A DNA stretch of 14,461 bases. Origin: Acidobacteriota bacterium. GTDB taxonomy: Bacteria; Acidobacteriota; UBA6911; RPQK01. The stretch spans positions 1 through 14,461 of the forward strand of contig RPQK01000092.1 of assembly GCA_003819755.1 (NCBI GenBank), in the 5' to 3' direction. How positions within the stretch are numbered: position 1 is the first letter of the stretch; each line of letters opens with the position of its first letter. The position numbers and the translations under genes are program-made. Shown here one piece after another: positions 6,552 through 12,641 of the stretch. The notes under the pieces are model-generated. The model was not told the origin of the DNA, made no database searches, and was given only the letters and a program-made list of their open reading frames with translations.

Positions 6552-7384
6552 AGCCGCTGCGGGTTCTGTTGTTAGTCTGTCAGTTTGTCAGTCTGTCAGT
6601 CTGGGCGCAGCTGCCCGATTGCGCGCAGGTGCAGGGTTGGAGCCAGGATGGCCCGCCCCGTTCCTATGAGCCGGATAATCTGTACGACTACATGGACGGG
6701 AATGCCGAGGGATACCTGATTTACCGCTTTGCCAAGATGAACGGAATAACCTGCAAGTGCGGCGAAGATACGATCGTGATCGATATCTCCGAGATGGCCG
6801 ATCCGGAGTACGCTTACGGCATATTCCTCGCGAATCGTGATCCGCGCCAACCGACTCGAAAGATCGGGATGGCAGGGCAGATCCTCCCACGAAAGGCCAC
6901 GTTTGCGAAGGACAAGTACTACGTGGAGTTGGCGGCCAATCCCGCCAAGGATCACACCGCGTCTCTCGAGAAGTACGTGGCCATGATCGATAAATCGATC
7001 AGCGGGCAGAGTGAGCCGCCGGCGGTGACGGCCTGGTTTCCGGCCAGCCAGATGGTGCCCAATTCCCTCCGGCTGATTCCGCAGAGTGTTCTCGGGCTCA
7101 GGATCCTGAAGAGCGGCTACACGGTGCAGTACGACTTCGGGAAGGCTTTTCTGATACGTGAAGCCTCTCCGGAAGCGGCGAAGCAGGTGTTCGCCAAGCT
7201 GAAGGAGAGGGTCGGTCAACCGGCCGCGATCCAGGTGGGCGAAGAGGGTTTCAGCGGGACAGACAAGTACCTGGATGGCATGTGGGTTTTCCGCAAGGGC
7301 GCCGTCATCGCCGGCTTTGCGAACTTGAAGGAAGCCCGCGACATAACCGCTCTGGCGACCGAGTTTGCGGGGAAGATAGAATAA
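6548..7384 (+). CDS. DUF6599 family exported protein
   Basis: This is a 278-residue protein of unknown function. The signal peptide is MKPLRVLLLVCQFVSLSVWA with a likely cleavage at VWA-Q. The mature part has the family-like opening YEPDNLYDYMDGNAEGYLIYRF-type region (about residues 40-62), then two similar alpha/beta halves rich in Tyr and Lys. Cys69 and Cys71 form a CKC pair that could bind metal or form a disulphide with Cys25. It starts inside the stop codon of the aldo/keto reductase gene (ATGA), so the two are one operon and probably function together in the envelope. Part of the signal-peptide coding sequence is an 8-bp tandem repeat, listed separately. The family assignment comes from recognising the NLYDYMDGNAEGYL motif and is moderately sure. 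Confidence 0.8.
   Translation: MKPLRVLLLVCQFVSLSVWAQLPDCAQVQGWSQDGPPRSYEPDNLYDYMDGNAEGYLIYRFAKMNGITCKCGEDTIVIDISEMADPEYAYGIFLANRDPRQPTRKIGMAGQILPRKATFAKDKYYVELAANPAKDHTASLEKYVAMIDKSISGQSEPPAVTAWFPASQMVPNSLRLIPQSVLGLRILKSGYTVQYDFGKAFLIREASPEAAKQVFAKLKERVGQPAAIQVGEEGFSGTDKYLDGMWVFRKGAVIAGFANLKEARDITALATEFAGKIE
6571..6602 (+). repeat. Octamer tandem repeat (GTCAGTCT x4) encoding a signal-peptide core
   Basis: Four consecutive 8-bp units, GTTAGTCT, GTCAGTTT, GTCAGTCT and GTCAGTCT, encode residues 9-19 of the DUF6599 protein (VCQFVSLSV region). Since 8 is not a multiple of 3, the same unit is read in different frames. Gain or loss of one unit would shift the frame just after the start codon. Confidence 0.85.
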
Positions 7385-7390
7385 AAAGCC

Positions 7391-7451
7391 ATCCACGAAT
7401 TACACGAATTACACTAATTCCACTTCGTGTAGATTCGTGTAATTCGTGGAT
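7391..7451. repeat. Inverted repeat with 9-bp CACGAATTA tandem arms between convergent genes
   Basis: The outer 19 nt of the arms (ATCCACGAATTACACGAAT and its complement) pair perfectly. After a 1-nt bulge about five more pairs follow (left arm 7391-7415, right arm 7426-7451). The units are CACGAATTA. The element fills the 75-nt gap between two stop codons, 6 nt from the DUF6599 stop and 8 nt from the SPFH gene stop. No U-tract follows either arm. Confidence 0.9.
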
Positions 7452-7459
7452 AAATGCCC

Positions 7460-8371
7460 TTAGCCGCCCGCACTTTTGCTGCTCACCGGCCGCTCCGCCA
7501 GCAACTGCTTCAACAGATCATTTCCGGGCGGCACCAGGACGATATCGGCCTCGCCGTCGATCAGGTTCTGGGTTTCAAGCACCTCGAACATCGCCTGCAG
7601 GATCTCCGGATCCCGGGCGATCGACTGAAGCGTGGCGCCGAGGATAAAGGCCTTCATCGCCTCGGCTCTCGCGAATTCCACAGCCGCCTGCTTTTCTGCA
7701 GTGCTCGTGATGACACTCACCTGGTTGGCGCCATCCTGCTTGATCGCCGACGTCACCTGCCGGAGCCGGTTGACGACTTTCTCCTCGATTTGCCTGATCA
7801 TTCCGCTGTCCCGGAAATGGACCTTGCGGATGTAGACCGATCCCAGCCGGTAGCCCCACTCGTGCGACTTGGGGGAGACTTCTTCGCGCACGGTCTGGCT
7901 CATCCCGTGGCGGTTTTCCAGCATGTTGGCCAGTTTCATGTTGCTGAGGCAGCGTACGGTGGCGTTACCCACATTAGCGGCCAGCGAGCCCCGGGGGTCA
8001 GTGTTTTTGAAAAGGTACGCGACCGGGTCGCTGATGAACATCTCGTACCAGATACCGATCCCCATCGGGGCGCCCTCTTCCGAGTTGACCGGCTGGCTGC
8101 GCAGGTACTCCTGGTCGCGCCTCATATCGAGGACGTAACACCGGCCTATCCAGTTCACCAGAAGGGCCTTGGGACCGAGTTTGAACCAGAGCACGTGAAG
8201 GCCGGGTTCGTTCAGGATGAGGACGACTTTCCCAAACAGCACGTAAACTCGGCATTGCCCCTCCCAGACAATCGCATAAAGCCCGAAAGCGCGGGAGAAG
8301 GCGGCTACAATTGGTGTCAGGATGAACATCCCTACGAAGGTGATAAGGGCGACGATGGGAAAGCTAATCAT
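7460..8371 (-). CDS. SPFH/band-7 membrane protein, HflC-like
   Basis: This 303-residue protein is of the stomatin/prohibitin/flotillin/HflK-C class, which forms large membrane-anchored cages that organise membrane domains or hold the FtsH protease (family knowledge). An N-terminal hydrophobic segment (about 4-26, with a second short one to about 37) is followed by the SPFH domain (about 38-190: VWEGQCRVYVLFGKVV, NEPGLHVLW, LGSVYIRKVHF). A charged, probably coiled helix follows (about 192-245, EKQAAVEFARAEAMKAF), then a short tail. The start ATG overlaps the upstream SPFH gene by 8 nt, and an excellent ribosome binding site GGAGGTGA lies inside that gene's end. The two are thus one transcript with coupled translation and probably a hetero-oligomer. 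No ftsH, hflX or hfq is nearby, and NfeD is also absent. Confidence 0.88.
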   Translation of the reverse strand: MISFPIVALITFVGMFILTPIVAAFSRAFGLYAIVWEGQCRVYVLFGKVVLILNEPGLHVLWFKLGPKALLVNWIGRCYVLDMRRDQEYLRSQPVNSEEGAPMGIGIWYEMFISDPVAYLFKNTDPRGSLAANVGNATVRCLSNMKLANMLENRHGMSQTVREEVSPKSHEWGYRLGSVYIRKVHFRDSGMIRQIEEKVVNRLRQVTSAIKQDGANQVSVITSTAEKQAAVEFARAEAMKAFILGATLQSIARDPEILQAMFEVLETQNLIDGEADIVLVPPGNDLLKQLLAERPVSSKSAGG

Positions 8372-9368
8372 GGTTCACCTCCAGGACCACGCGGCGCGCC
8401 TGGCTGAACAACTTCAGCCTCACGTTCCGTATGTAAGCGTAAAGGGCATCTTTCCCGTTTTTCCTCAGCTCATACAGCTGATCAGCCAACGCTTTCAGTG
8501 GTTCGATCTCGGCCTGCGCCTTGAGCGTTTCGATCTCGACTGCGCGCTTTGACTGCACCAGCTTCTGGTCAGCGCCCGCCTGCGCCAGGCTGATATCCGA
8601 GGAGACCTGGTTGTAGGCTGTATTGATAGCTGCGAGCGCGGACTCTACCTCGGACGGAGGATCAATCTCCGTGATCAGCGTCGCATCCAGCGCGATTCCA
8701 TACCGAGCCTCCGAAGACCGGCATTCACGGTCCATATGCTCGTTAATGTCGCGCAGGTTTTTGCGCAGATCGTTGATGGAGACGCCGATCGCAGCCGGGG
8801 CTAATTCCGGCACAGGGCCAGGCCCGGTTGGCTCGGGCTCGATCTTTTCGGGCGCCTCAAAGTTGGCAATGCGCTCGCGCAGCACCGAGGTGAAATATCC
8901 CATCACGTGAACAATCGGCTGTTTGACTCCAAAAACGTACGCGTACAGATTCCGGTCGGAAACCCGGTAACGAATCTGTCCGCGCAGGCCGGTGTTGAGC
9001 TGGTCCTTGGTGACCGCCTCGAGCACCGTGCCTCCCTGGTTGGCGCTCGGCGTCTCAGGATCGAAGGCCATGCTGACCGTCTGTGTCGCGATGCTGACCT
9101 TGTGCACCTTTTCCCAAGGCCATCTGAAGTACGGCCCGCCCGGCTGGATAACCCGCACTTGGGGGTACTTGTATCGCTCGCGTTCTTCCGGCCTCAGATG
9201 CTCCGCGATTGGATCGTCGAGAATCGTCGCTTCGCCCAGGCGTTCGGCTCTTCCGAACGAGGTTTTAACCGCCCGTTCGTTCTGATCAACGGTGTACATC
9301 CCGGAGACCAGGTAACGCACCAGGAACCAGGCGACAAACCCGAAGATGATTCCAAGCATTGTGCCCAT
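8364..9368 (-). CDS. SPFH/band-7 membrane protein, HflK-like, with Pro/Glu-rich insertion
   Basis: This 334-residue protein is the upstream partner of the HflC-like protein. One N-terminal transmembrane helix (about 4-23) leads into the SPFH domain (YTVDQNERAVKTSFGRAERL, then IQPGGPYFRWPWEKVHKVSI). A coiled-coil segment (about 245-300, with LAQAGADQKLVQSKRAVEIE) follows. Residues 171-193 form a Pro/Glu-rich insertion (EPEPTGPGPVPELAP) in the middle of the band-7 domain, which I do not recognise from ordinary HflK. The segment around residues 45-72 is also rich in charge and longer than usual. The start is fixed by GGGAGGA (9374-9380) 5 nt before the ATG. The order K-like then C-like matches the hflKC operon, but length and detail are divergent, so no gene symbol is given. 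Confidence 0.87.
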   Translation of the reverse strand: MGTMLGIIFGFVAWFLVRYLVSGMYTVDQNERAVKTSFGRAERLGEATILDDPIAEHLRPEERERYKYPQVRVIQPGGPYFRWPWEKVHKVSIATQTVSMAFDPETPSANQGGTVLEAVTKDQLNTGLRGQIRYRVSDRNLYAYVFGVKQPIVHVMGYFTSVLRERIANFEAPEKIEPEPTGPGPVPELAPAAIGVSINDLRKNLRDINEHMDRECRSSEARYGIALDATLITEIDPPSEVESALAAINTAYNQVSSDISLAQAGADQKLVQSKRAVEIETLKAQAEIEPLKALADQLYELRKNGKDALYAYIRNVRLKLFSQARRVVLEVNHD

Positions 9369-9394
9369 GTTTGTCCTCCCGTCTTTAGAGCGCT

Positions 9395-9424
9395 ACTGTA
9401 ATGCACCGTTTCTTTCGACGCCAA
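9395..9424 (-). promoter_or_regulatory. Possible promoter for the SPFH operon
   Basis: On the minus strand TTGGCG (9419-9424) and TACAGT (9395-9400) are 18 nt apart, each with four of six consensus bases. They lie about 27 nt upstream of the HflK-like start codon. Confidence 0.3.
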
Positions 9425-9482
9425 CGAATAACGCGGATAAGACGGACAGAATCGCAAGATGGTAAAATCAGCCTTACCAAAC

Positions 9483-9490
9483 GGAAGGAG
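9483..9490 (+). promoter_or_regulatory. Ribosome binding site fixing the Gfo/Idh/MocA start
   Basis: GGAAGGAG lies 6 nt upstream of the ATG at 9497, directly before the twin-arginine leader. It argues against the in-frame upstream ATG at 9401, which would add 32 basic residues ahead of the leader and has no such site. Confidence 0.8.
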
Positions 9491-9496
9491 CCAGAC

Positions 9497-10750
9497 ATGA
9501 ATCGTCGCCGGTTTATTACACACGTTGCGGTTGGTGCGAGTACTGCGTCTTTATGGACAGCCAAGAGCTATGCGGCGGTGCAGGGGGCCAACAACAAGCT
9601 GAGGATCGGGGTAATCGGATGTGGCGGAATGGCCAATGAGCACATGAACGCGCTGATGAAGATGAAGGAGAGCGATAACATCGACATCATCGCGGTCTGC
9701 GACATCTACAAGAAACGACTCGACGCTGCGGCCGCCAAAACAGGCGGCAAGCCCTACACGAAATACCAGGACGTGTTGAGTCAGAAAGATATCGACTACG
9801 TCTTGATTGCCACCCCGGAACATTGGCATCACCAGATGGCTCTCGATGCCCTGGCTGCCGGAAAGCATGTCTACGTTGAAAAGCCGATGACACATTCGAT
9901 CGAACAGGCCAAAGAGGTCGTTGATCGCGTGAAGAAGTCCGGGCTGAAGCTGCAGGTCGGCGTCCAGGGAATGTCCGACGAGTCCTACGAGGTGGCCAAC
10001 CAGCACATCAAGCAAGGGACTCTGGGTAAGGTCGTTATGGCCCAGATCGACTACTCCAGGAATTACTCGGGTGACTTTTGGGCCGGTCCGATCGACGAGG
10101 ATGCGAAGCCCGGAGTGAATCTTGATTGGGACGCCTGGCTCGGTCCTGCGCCCAAGCGGCCTTGGGATCCCCGGCGCTACTTCCAGTGGCGGCGATACTG
10201 GGACTATTCTGGAGGTATCGCAACTGATCTGTTCATTCACCGCGTGACGAGGATTCTGAAGGCGGTGGCCCTGACCTTCCCTGAGTACGTGGTGGCGACC
10301 GGCGGCAAGTTCAACTACGTGAACAGCGTCGCTGAGATCCCGGATACCTTCAACATCCTGAGCGACTATCCGGGCGGGCCCACAGTCGTTCTGATCTCCT
10401 CGATGGCCAATGACACGCCGATTGACCATGTGATTCGTGGGAATAAGGCAACCCTAGAGTTTACCCGCACCGGCTTTGTCATCACTCCTCAGGAAGCGAG
10501 CCGCGAGGACAGGATTAACCCGTCCGGAGCAGCCAAGCCTGAGGCCATCAAGTACGAGAAAAAGGGAGCGGAGGACGTTACATTGCATCACCGCAACCTG
10601 CAGGCCGCCATACGCAAGGGCGACGCGCTGAAATGCGACGCCGAGTTGGCATATCAGGGAGTCGTAGTGACGATGATGGGCGTCCAGTCCTTCCGAACCC
10701 GCAAGTACTTGAAATGGGATGCGGCCGGCCAGAAAGCGGTCGCGGTATAA
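9497..10750 (+). CDS. Gfo/Idh/MocA family oxidoreductase with Tat leader
   Basis: This is a 417-residue NAD(P)-dependent sugar or polyol oxidoreductase that is probably exported folded with its cofactor, as for glucose-fructose oxidoreductase (family knowledge). The leader is MNRRRFITHVAVGASTASLW. The Rossmann fold starts at KLRIGVIGCGGMANEH (GxGxxA at about 41-46), with the acidic ribose-binding residue in VCDIYKKR (Asp69). The active-site lysine motif is VYVEKPMTHS (Glu128-Lys129-Pro130). The C-terminal beta-sheet domain includes SGGIATDLFIHRV, whose His248 is the usual catalytic histidine position. All key residues are present. The sugar substrate cannot be read. It is followed in the same direction by a short-chain dehydrogenase, but an inverted repeat in the 104-nt gap may separate their transcripts. 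Confidence 0.92.
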   Translation: MNRRRFITHVAVGASTASLWTAKSYAAVQGANNKLRIGVIGCGGMANEHMNALMKMKESDNIDIIAVCDIYKKRLDAAAAKTGGKPYTKYQDVLSQKDIDYVLIATPEHWHHQMALDALAAGKHVYVEKPMTHSIEQAKEVVDRVKKSGLKLQVGVQGMSDESYEVANQHIKQGTLGKVVMAQIDYSRNYSGDFWAGPIDEDAKPGVNLDWDAWLGPAPKRPWDPRRYFQWRRYWDYSGGIATDLFIHRVTRILKAVALTFPEYVVATGGKFNYVNSVAEIPDTFNILSDYPGGPTVVLISSMANDTPIDHVIRGNKATLEFTRTGFVITPQEASREDRINPSGAAKPEAIKYEKKGAEDVTLHHRNLQAAIRKGDALKCDAELAYQGVVVTMMGVQSFRTRKYLKWDAAGQKAVAV

Positions 10751-10759
10751 CGACAGCGG

Positions 10760-10840
10760 AAAGGACCTCAGGGACCTCAAGGACCTCAAGGACGACAGAG
10801 CATCGGGTCCTTGGGGTCTTTGGAGTCCTTGAGGTCTTTT
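10760..10840. repeat. Inverted repeat with 9-bp AGGACCTCA tandem arms
   Basis: Arms of 34 nt (10760-10793 and 10807-10840) flank a 13-nt loop. On the plus-strand transcript 28 pairs are Watson-Crick, five are G-U wobbles and one is mismatched. The left arm is three to four copies of AGGACCTCA. The element starts 9 nt after the Gfo/Idh/MocA stop codon and ends 14 nt before the next start codon. The right end, GGTCTTTTC, gives a short U-run, so this copy could terminate rightward transcription. Confidence 0.9.
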
Positions 10841-10854
10841 CAGAGCGCTAACCC

Positions 10855-11634
10855 ATGCTCAACACCCGCGACACCGTTCTCATCACCGGCGCTTCAGCCG
10901 GCTTGGGGGCCGAGCTGGCAAAACTGTTTGCAGCCGAAGGCGGGAGCCTGGTTCTGGTGGCGCGCCGGCAGGATCGCCTGGATGAGCTTGCCCGCGACCT
11001 GCAGAGCCGCTGCACCGTGGGAGTCAGAACGATTTCCAAGGACCTCAGCCGCCCGGAAGCACCCCGGGAAATCTTTGACGAGTTGAGCCAGGCCGGGATT
11101 CCCGTGGACGTCGTGGTAAACAACGCCGGCTTCGGCGCGCACGGCCAGTTCACGGAGCTTCCCGCCGACCGGCAAATGCAGATGATCCAGGTAAACATCG
11201 CCGCTCTCACTCATTTGACGCGGCTGTTTCTCCCGGGAATGCTGGAACGAGGCAGGGGGGGTATCCTGAATGTGGGGTCGACAGCCGCATTCCAGCCCGG
11301 CCCCGGCATGGCGGTCTACTACGCCACCAAGGCTTACGTTCTCCACTTCACCGAAGCTTTGGGCGAAGAGCTTAGAGGGACGCCGATCAAAGTCACCTGC
11401 CTCGCGCCCGGGCCCACGACGACCGAATTCGCTGCGAAAGCGGATTTGGAGCGATCACGCCTGTTCAGTTTTGGGGTGATGGATGCACCCACGGTCGCAC
11501 GAGCCGGTTATCAGGGTTTCCGGCAGGGCCGGCTCATCGTGATCCCGGGCTTTAAGAACCGCCTTCTCGCCTTCACCGTCCGCCTGTCCCCCCGCGCTTT
11601 TGTGCGGCAGGTAACCAAGCGCCTGAATGCATAA
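10855..11634 (+). CDS. Short-chain dehydrogenase/reductase (SDR), classical type
   Basis: This is a 259-residue cytosolic NAD(P)(H)-dependent oxidoreductase. The cofactor motif TGASAGLG (11-18), NNAG (89-92), Asn114, Ser142 (NVGSTA) and Tyr155-x3-Lys159 (YYATK) form the complete classical SDR set. Arg37-Arg38 after the second strand suggests NADPH preference. The segment APGPTTTEF (about 184-192) is the usual PG motif region. The C-terminus is basic with a hydrophobic stretch (RLLAFTVRLSPRAFVRQVTK). That stretch resembles the YqjQ/DltE-like acyl-reducing SDRs, but the substrate is unknown. The ATG at 10855 has no clear Shine-Dalgarno; the GAGG at 10831 is 20 nt away and inside the repeat arm. 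Initiation may therefore be weak or occur on a leaderless or processed transcript. Confidence 0.92.
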   Translation: MLNTRDTVLITGASAGLGAELAKLFAAEGGSLVLVARRQDRLDELARDLQSRCTVGVRTISKDLSRPEAPREIFDELSQAGIPVDVVVNNAGFGAHGQFTELPADRQMQMIQVNIAALTHLTRLFLPGMLERGRGGILNVGSTAAFQPGPGMAVYYATKAYVLHFTEALGEELRGTPIKVTCLAPGPTTTEFAAKADLERSRLFSFGVMDAPTVARAGYQGFRQGRLIVIPGFKNRLLAFTVRLSPRAFVRQVTKRLNA

Positions 11635-11656
11635 TCCCGTGAATCCTATACGAAAT

Positions 11657-11663
11657 AGGGAGG
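11657..11663 (+). promoter_or_regulatory. Ribosome binding site fixing the Dabb-protein start
   Basis: AGGGAGG lies 5 nt before the ATG at 11669. It rules against the in-frame ATG at 11627, inside the SDR gene end. CCTAT (11645-11649) could pair with ATAGG (11655-11659) and partly hide this site; the stem is only 5 bp, so this is weak. Confidence 0.75.
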
Positions 11664-11668
11664 CAACC

Positions 11669-12085
11669 ATGAAGATGAATCGATATGTCGCTTTCTCGGC
11701 TTCACTGTTGGTCGTTGTTGCTGTTTTTTATTTCTCGGGCGTACGTTCCGCCGGCCAAACGGGTGGCGCAGTCAAGAAGATGGTGGCTCACAATGTTTTC
11801 TTTACCCTGAAAGACCGATCCGACCCGGCGAAAGCCAAGTTGGTCACGGCTTGCCGGGAGCATCTGAAGGGACATCCGGGAGAAGTGTTTTTCGCAGCCG
11901 GGGTCCTGGCGCAGGATCTGAAGCGGGAGGTGAACGTCACGGATTTTGACGTCGCCCTTCACATCGTGTTTAAGACTAAAGAGGATCAGGACCGGTACCA
12001 GGTGGCGCCAAGGCACCAGAAGTTCATCGAGCAGAACAACGCAAACTGGGAGAAGGTCCGGGTGTTCGACAGCTACGTTGAGTAG
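11669..12085 (+). CDS. Exported Dabb (stress-responsive alpha/beta-barrel) domain protein
   Basis: This 138-residue protein has an N-terminal hydrophobic signal or anchor (RYVAFSASLLVVVAVFYFSG, about 5-24) followed by a complete Dabb domain. The domain begins VAHNVFFTLKD (His41) and continues through DVALHIVFKTKEDQDRY to the closing PRHQKFIEQNN and VRVFDSYVE. Dabb proteins are small dimeric ferredoxin-like barrels; characterised members range from stress proteins to polyketide cyclases, and the catalytic role here is unknown. An extracytoplasmic location is an inference from the leader. The gene follows the SDR by 34 nt and is probably co-transcribed. It converges on the GYD-domain gene, which encodes another small ferredoxin-like barrel. 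Confidence 0.88.
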   Translation: MKMNRYVAFSASLLVVVAVFYFSGVRSAGQTGGAVKKMVAHNVFFTLKDRSDPAKAKLVTACREHLKGHPGEVFFAAGVLAQDLKREVNVTDFDVALHIVFKTKEDQDRYQVAPRHQKFIEQNNANWEKVRVFDSYVE

Positions 12086-12086
12086 C

Positions 12087-12178
12087 CCGTTCACCGTTCA
12101 CCGTTCACCGTTTCGGTTTCCGTTGAGGGTATTGGTCACGGATCAATCCGGGAACGGTGAACGGTGAACGATGAACGG
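12087..12178. repeat. Inverted repeat with 7-bp GTTCACC tandem arms between convergent genes
   Basis: The left arm (12087-12113) has three perfect GTTCACC units plus a partial one. The right arm (12152-12178) is its complement with two differences. The loop is 38 nt. The element starts 1 nt after the Dabb gene stop and ends 9 nt before the GYD gene stop, so it occupies almost the whole convergent gap. Confidence 0.92.
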
Positions 12179-12187
12179 CCTTCAACC

Positions 12188-12481
12188 CTAACTCAGCGAC
12201 CCGACAATCTCCCTGTATTCATCCTCGTTAAAGGCCTTCAGGGTTTCTGTGCGGATGTTCCCCAGGGCTGCCAGCTGGAGAGTGAGTCGCGCCTGGGCCC
12301 TGTCATCGGGCATTTCCATCAAGGCCAGGAAGTCGTACTGTCCCATGGTCAGATAGAACCCCTTCAGGTCCCCGCCAAGCGACTTGACCTGCTGCCTGAA
12401 CTTCGTCAGCCGATCCGGGCTTTGCTTTATGTTCTCAATCCCTTTCTGGGTCCATTGTCCGAGCACAATATAACTGGGCAT
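12188..12481 (-). CDS. GYD domain protein
   Basis: This 97-residue cytosolic protein matches the GYD family in full length: MPSYIVLGQWTQKGIENIK at the start, LTMGQYDFLALMEMPDDRAQ in the middle (the motif that names the family, here with GQYD) and a C-terminal helix with TLKAFNEDEYREIV. The fold is a ferredoxin-like alpha/beta barrel; the function is not established. A strong ribosome binding site (GAAGGAGGAG) lies just upstream of the ATG. TAGAAT at 12528-12533 on the minus strand could be a -10 box, with no clear -35. No signal peptide is present. Confidence 0.9.
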   Translation of the reverse strand: MPSYIVLGQWTQKGIENIKQSPDRLTKFRQQVKSLGGDLKGFYLTMGQYDFLALMEMPDDRAQARLTLQLAALGNIRTETLKAFNEDEYREIVGSLS

Positions 12482-12575
12482 ACTTCTCCTCCTTCTTGGG
12501 TTTGGGGCGGGTGTCGAGATTCTTCTTATTCTACGACTTAGCGGCCGGTTCTACCACTTCGGCGGGATCATCGGA

Positions 12576-12603
12576 GCGGGACGGCCTGATTGAGCCGTCC
12601 CGC
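12576..12603. terminator. GC-rich hairpin downstream of the cytochrome gene
   Basis: GCGGGACGGC (12576-12585) pairs perfectly with GCCGTCCCGC (12594-12603) around an 8-nt loop. It lies 38 nt past the cytochrome stop codon on the minus strand, upstream of the GYD gene promoter region. No U-tract follows, so it may stabilise the mRNA or depend on Rho rather than act as a simple intrinsic terminator. Confidence 0.5.
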
Positions 12604-12611
12604 CTCGAAGG

Positions 12612-12638
12612 TGAAAGAGGGGACTATTGAAAGAGGGG
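12612..12638. repeat. 11-bp direct repeat downstream of the cytochrome gene
   Basis: TGAAAGAGGGG occurs at 12612-12622 and again at 12628-12638, 16 nt apart, between the hairpin and the cytochrome stop codon. Significance is unknown. Confidence 0.5.
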
Positions 12639-12641
12639 TGT

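Noticed and set aside
7454..8407. Long open reading frame (317 codons) on the plus strand opposite the HflC-like gene
   Set aside because: It is antisense to a convincing SPFH gene, has a low-complexity His/Asp/Pro-rich product and matches no family I recognise. The same applies to the frames at 2322-3044, 4270-5022, 9551-10429 and 13630-14214.
9401..9496. N-terminal extension of the Gfo/Idh/MocA gene from the ATG at 9401
   Set aside because: The 32 added residues are basic and unlike the family, and the strong GGAAGGAG plus Tat leader mark the ATG at 9497.
10760..10840. Possible CRISPR array
   Set aside because: The units are only 7-10 bp, directly abutting without spacers, and arranged as two complementary arms. 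No cas genes are present.
11627..11668. N-terminal extension of the Dabb gene from the ATG at 11627
   Set aside because: It would add a polar stretch before the signal peptide. AGGGAGG directly before the ATG at 11669 decides the start.
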